A DNA stretch of 6,731 nucleotides, from NCBI GenBank assembly GCA_934716785.1, contig CAKUYM010000234.1:1-6731 (forward strand). The letters run 5' to 3'. The notes under the pieces were generated by a model, which saw nothing but the letters and a program-made list of their open reading frames with translations, did no database searches and had not been told where the DNA came from. Of this stretch, positions 5,974 through 6,731 are shown piece after piece. Made by a program: the position numbers and the translations under genes. Each line of letters starts with the position of its first letter. The first letter of the stretch is position 1. This DNA comes from an uncultured Bacteroides sp. GTDB lineage: Bacteria > Bacteroidota > Bacteroidia > Bacteroidales > Bacteroidaceae.

Positions 5974-6731
5974 ATGAAAACAAGAAATATATTATGGGGT
6001 CTGGCACTGACTCTTGGGCTGACTGGCTGCTATGATTTGGACAAAATGCCCGAAGGAGTGCTCTCAACGGCCGAACCGTTTCGCAGTACCGGAGAAATAA
6101 GAAACTACGTGGACCGTTTTTACGAAACTGCGCTTCGCGGACAGGGATTCATGGCGGGCGGAGGTGCCGGAATAGCCGGAGATGACGTCTATAGCGACAA
6201 CATGACATCCAACGCTGCCGATACCCGTTTGATGGGATTGAATGCCTTGAGTAACGCATCTGCTTTGAGTAATTACGAAAAAATCAGGGATGTCAACTTC
6301 CTGCTGAATAACGCGGATGAGTGTCCGGAAAAAGGAACTTCCGCTTACAACCAATTGATGGGTGAAGCATACTACTTCCGTGCATGGTACTATTATACAA
6401 TGTTCGTGAACTATGGCTGCCTTGCTTGGGTAGATACTCCTTTAGATCCGGATTTGAGCGTCATGATGCTGCCACGTGAAAGCCGTACTTTTATAACGGA
6501 CAAAATCTTGGGCGACCTCGATATGGCTATCTCGCTGATGAACGAACAGTCTAATTCGGCCACCATGCGTCTGCACAAGGATGTGGCACGTGCGCTCAAA
6601 AGCGAAGTGGCGCTGTTTGAGGCTACTTGGGAGAAGTATCACTATGCCAAAGAAAAGAATAAAACGAGTAAATTCTATGATACCACGTTGAGTGAGGGTG
6701 AATTGAATGCCAAAATAGACAGTTATCTGAC
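5974..6731 (+). CDS. SusD/RagB-type surface lipoprotein, cut by the right edge
   Basis: The first 252 codons are present and the frame is still open at the window edge; SusD-like proteins usually run to about 500-650 residues, so roughly half is missing. The N terminus MKTRNILWGLALTLGLTGC is a lipoprotein signal with a lipobox ending at C19. The acidic YDLD after the cysteine fits export to the cell surface, as known for Bacteroidetes lipoproteins. The first helical SusD repeats are recognisable, including GEAYYFRAWYYYTMFVNYG (about 130-148), matching the EAxFLRAxYYF...YG pattern of the family. SusD acts as the lid on the SusC barrel and binds the substrate outside the cell. The short spacing from susC and lack of a promoter between them indicate co-transcription. 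An A/T-rich AATTT precedes the ATG. Confidence 0.9.
   Translation, partial: MKTRNILWGLALTLGLTGCYDLDKMPEGVLSTAEPFRSTGEIRNYVDRFYETALRGQGFMAGGGAGIAGDDVYSDNMTSNAADTRLMGLNALSNASALSNYEKIRDVNFLLNNADECPEKGTSAYNQLMGEAYYFRAWYYYTMFVNYGCLAWVDTPLDPDLSVMMLPRESRTFITDKILGDLDMAISLMNEQSNSATMRLHKDVARALKSEVALFEATWEKYHYAKEKNKTSKFYDTTLSEGELNAKIDSYL

Noticed and set aside
6064..6642. Three minus-strand open frames of 62-96 codons
   Set aside because: They lie opposite the susD-like gene, whose lipobox and SusD motifs make the plus strand the coding one.
1..6731. CRISPR array, tRNA, rRNA, insertion sequence or defence genes
   Set aside because: No spaced direct repeats, cloverleaf sequence, transposase or defence-like domain was recognised on either strand.

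Overview
The window looks like chromosomal DNA from a gut Bacteroidales bacterium (Bacteroides, Phocaeicola or a close relative). The evidence is a SusC/SusD-type outer-membrane pair, promoter elements of the Bacteroidetes kind (TTTG / TAnnTTTG), start codons preceded by A/T-rich leaders in place of strong Shine-Dalgarno sequences, and a peroxide regulator beside a rubrerythrin, as is usual in anaerobes. The species cannot be fixed from the sequence alone.

Layout, all genes on the + strand. (1) 1-231: no confident gene. The first 90 bases hold an imperfect inverted repeat built around TTCACC/GGTGAA hexamers and a weak minus-strand open frame running off the left edge. (2) 232-1399: an oxidative-stress unit. 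It has a good promoter, a PerR-like operator, perR (316-726), a reverse-domain-order rubrerythrin (783-1340) and a Rho-independent terminator. (3) 1403-2163: a single-gene unit encoding an exported SagB-type nitroreductase-fold protein (1436-2071), closed by a strong terminator. (4) 2164-2692: a long A/T-rich spacer with the probable promoter and leader of the next operon. (5) 2693-6731: a susC-like gene for a TonB-dependent outer-membrane transporter, then 15 bases later a susD-like surface lipoprotein gene cut by the right edge.

How they work together: PerR probably senses peroxide through its metal site and controls itself and rubrerythrin, which reduces peroxide in the cytoplasm. The SusC/SusD pair would bind and import a glycan or other large nutrient; no enzyme or regulator is visible to name the substrate. 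The nitroreductase is a separate transcription unit with an unknown electron-transfer role in the cell envelope.

The main oddity is the 5' end of susC. The natural ATG at 2693 runs into a stop after four codons, and inserting one A into a short A run would restore a normal signal peptide joined to the long reading frame. No clearly new multi-gene system is visible; the other observations are mostly regulatory.
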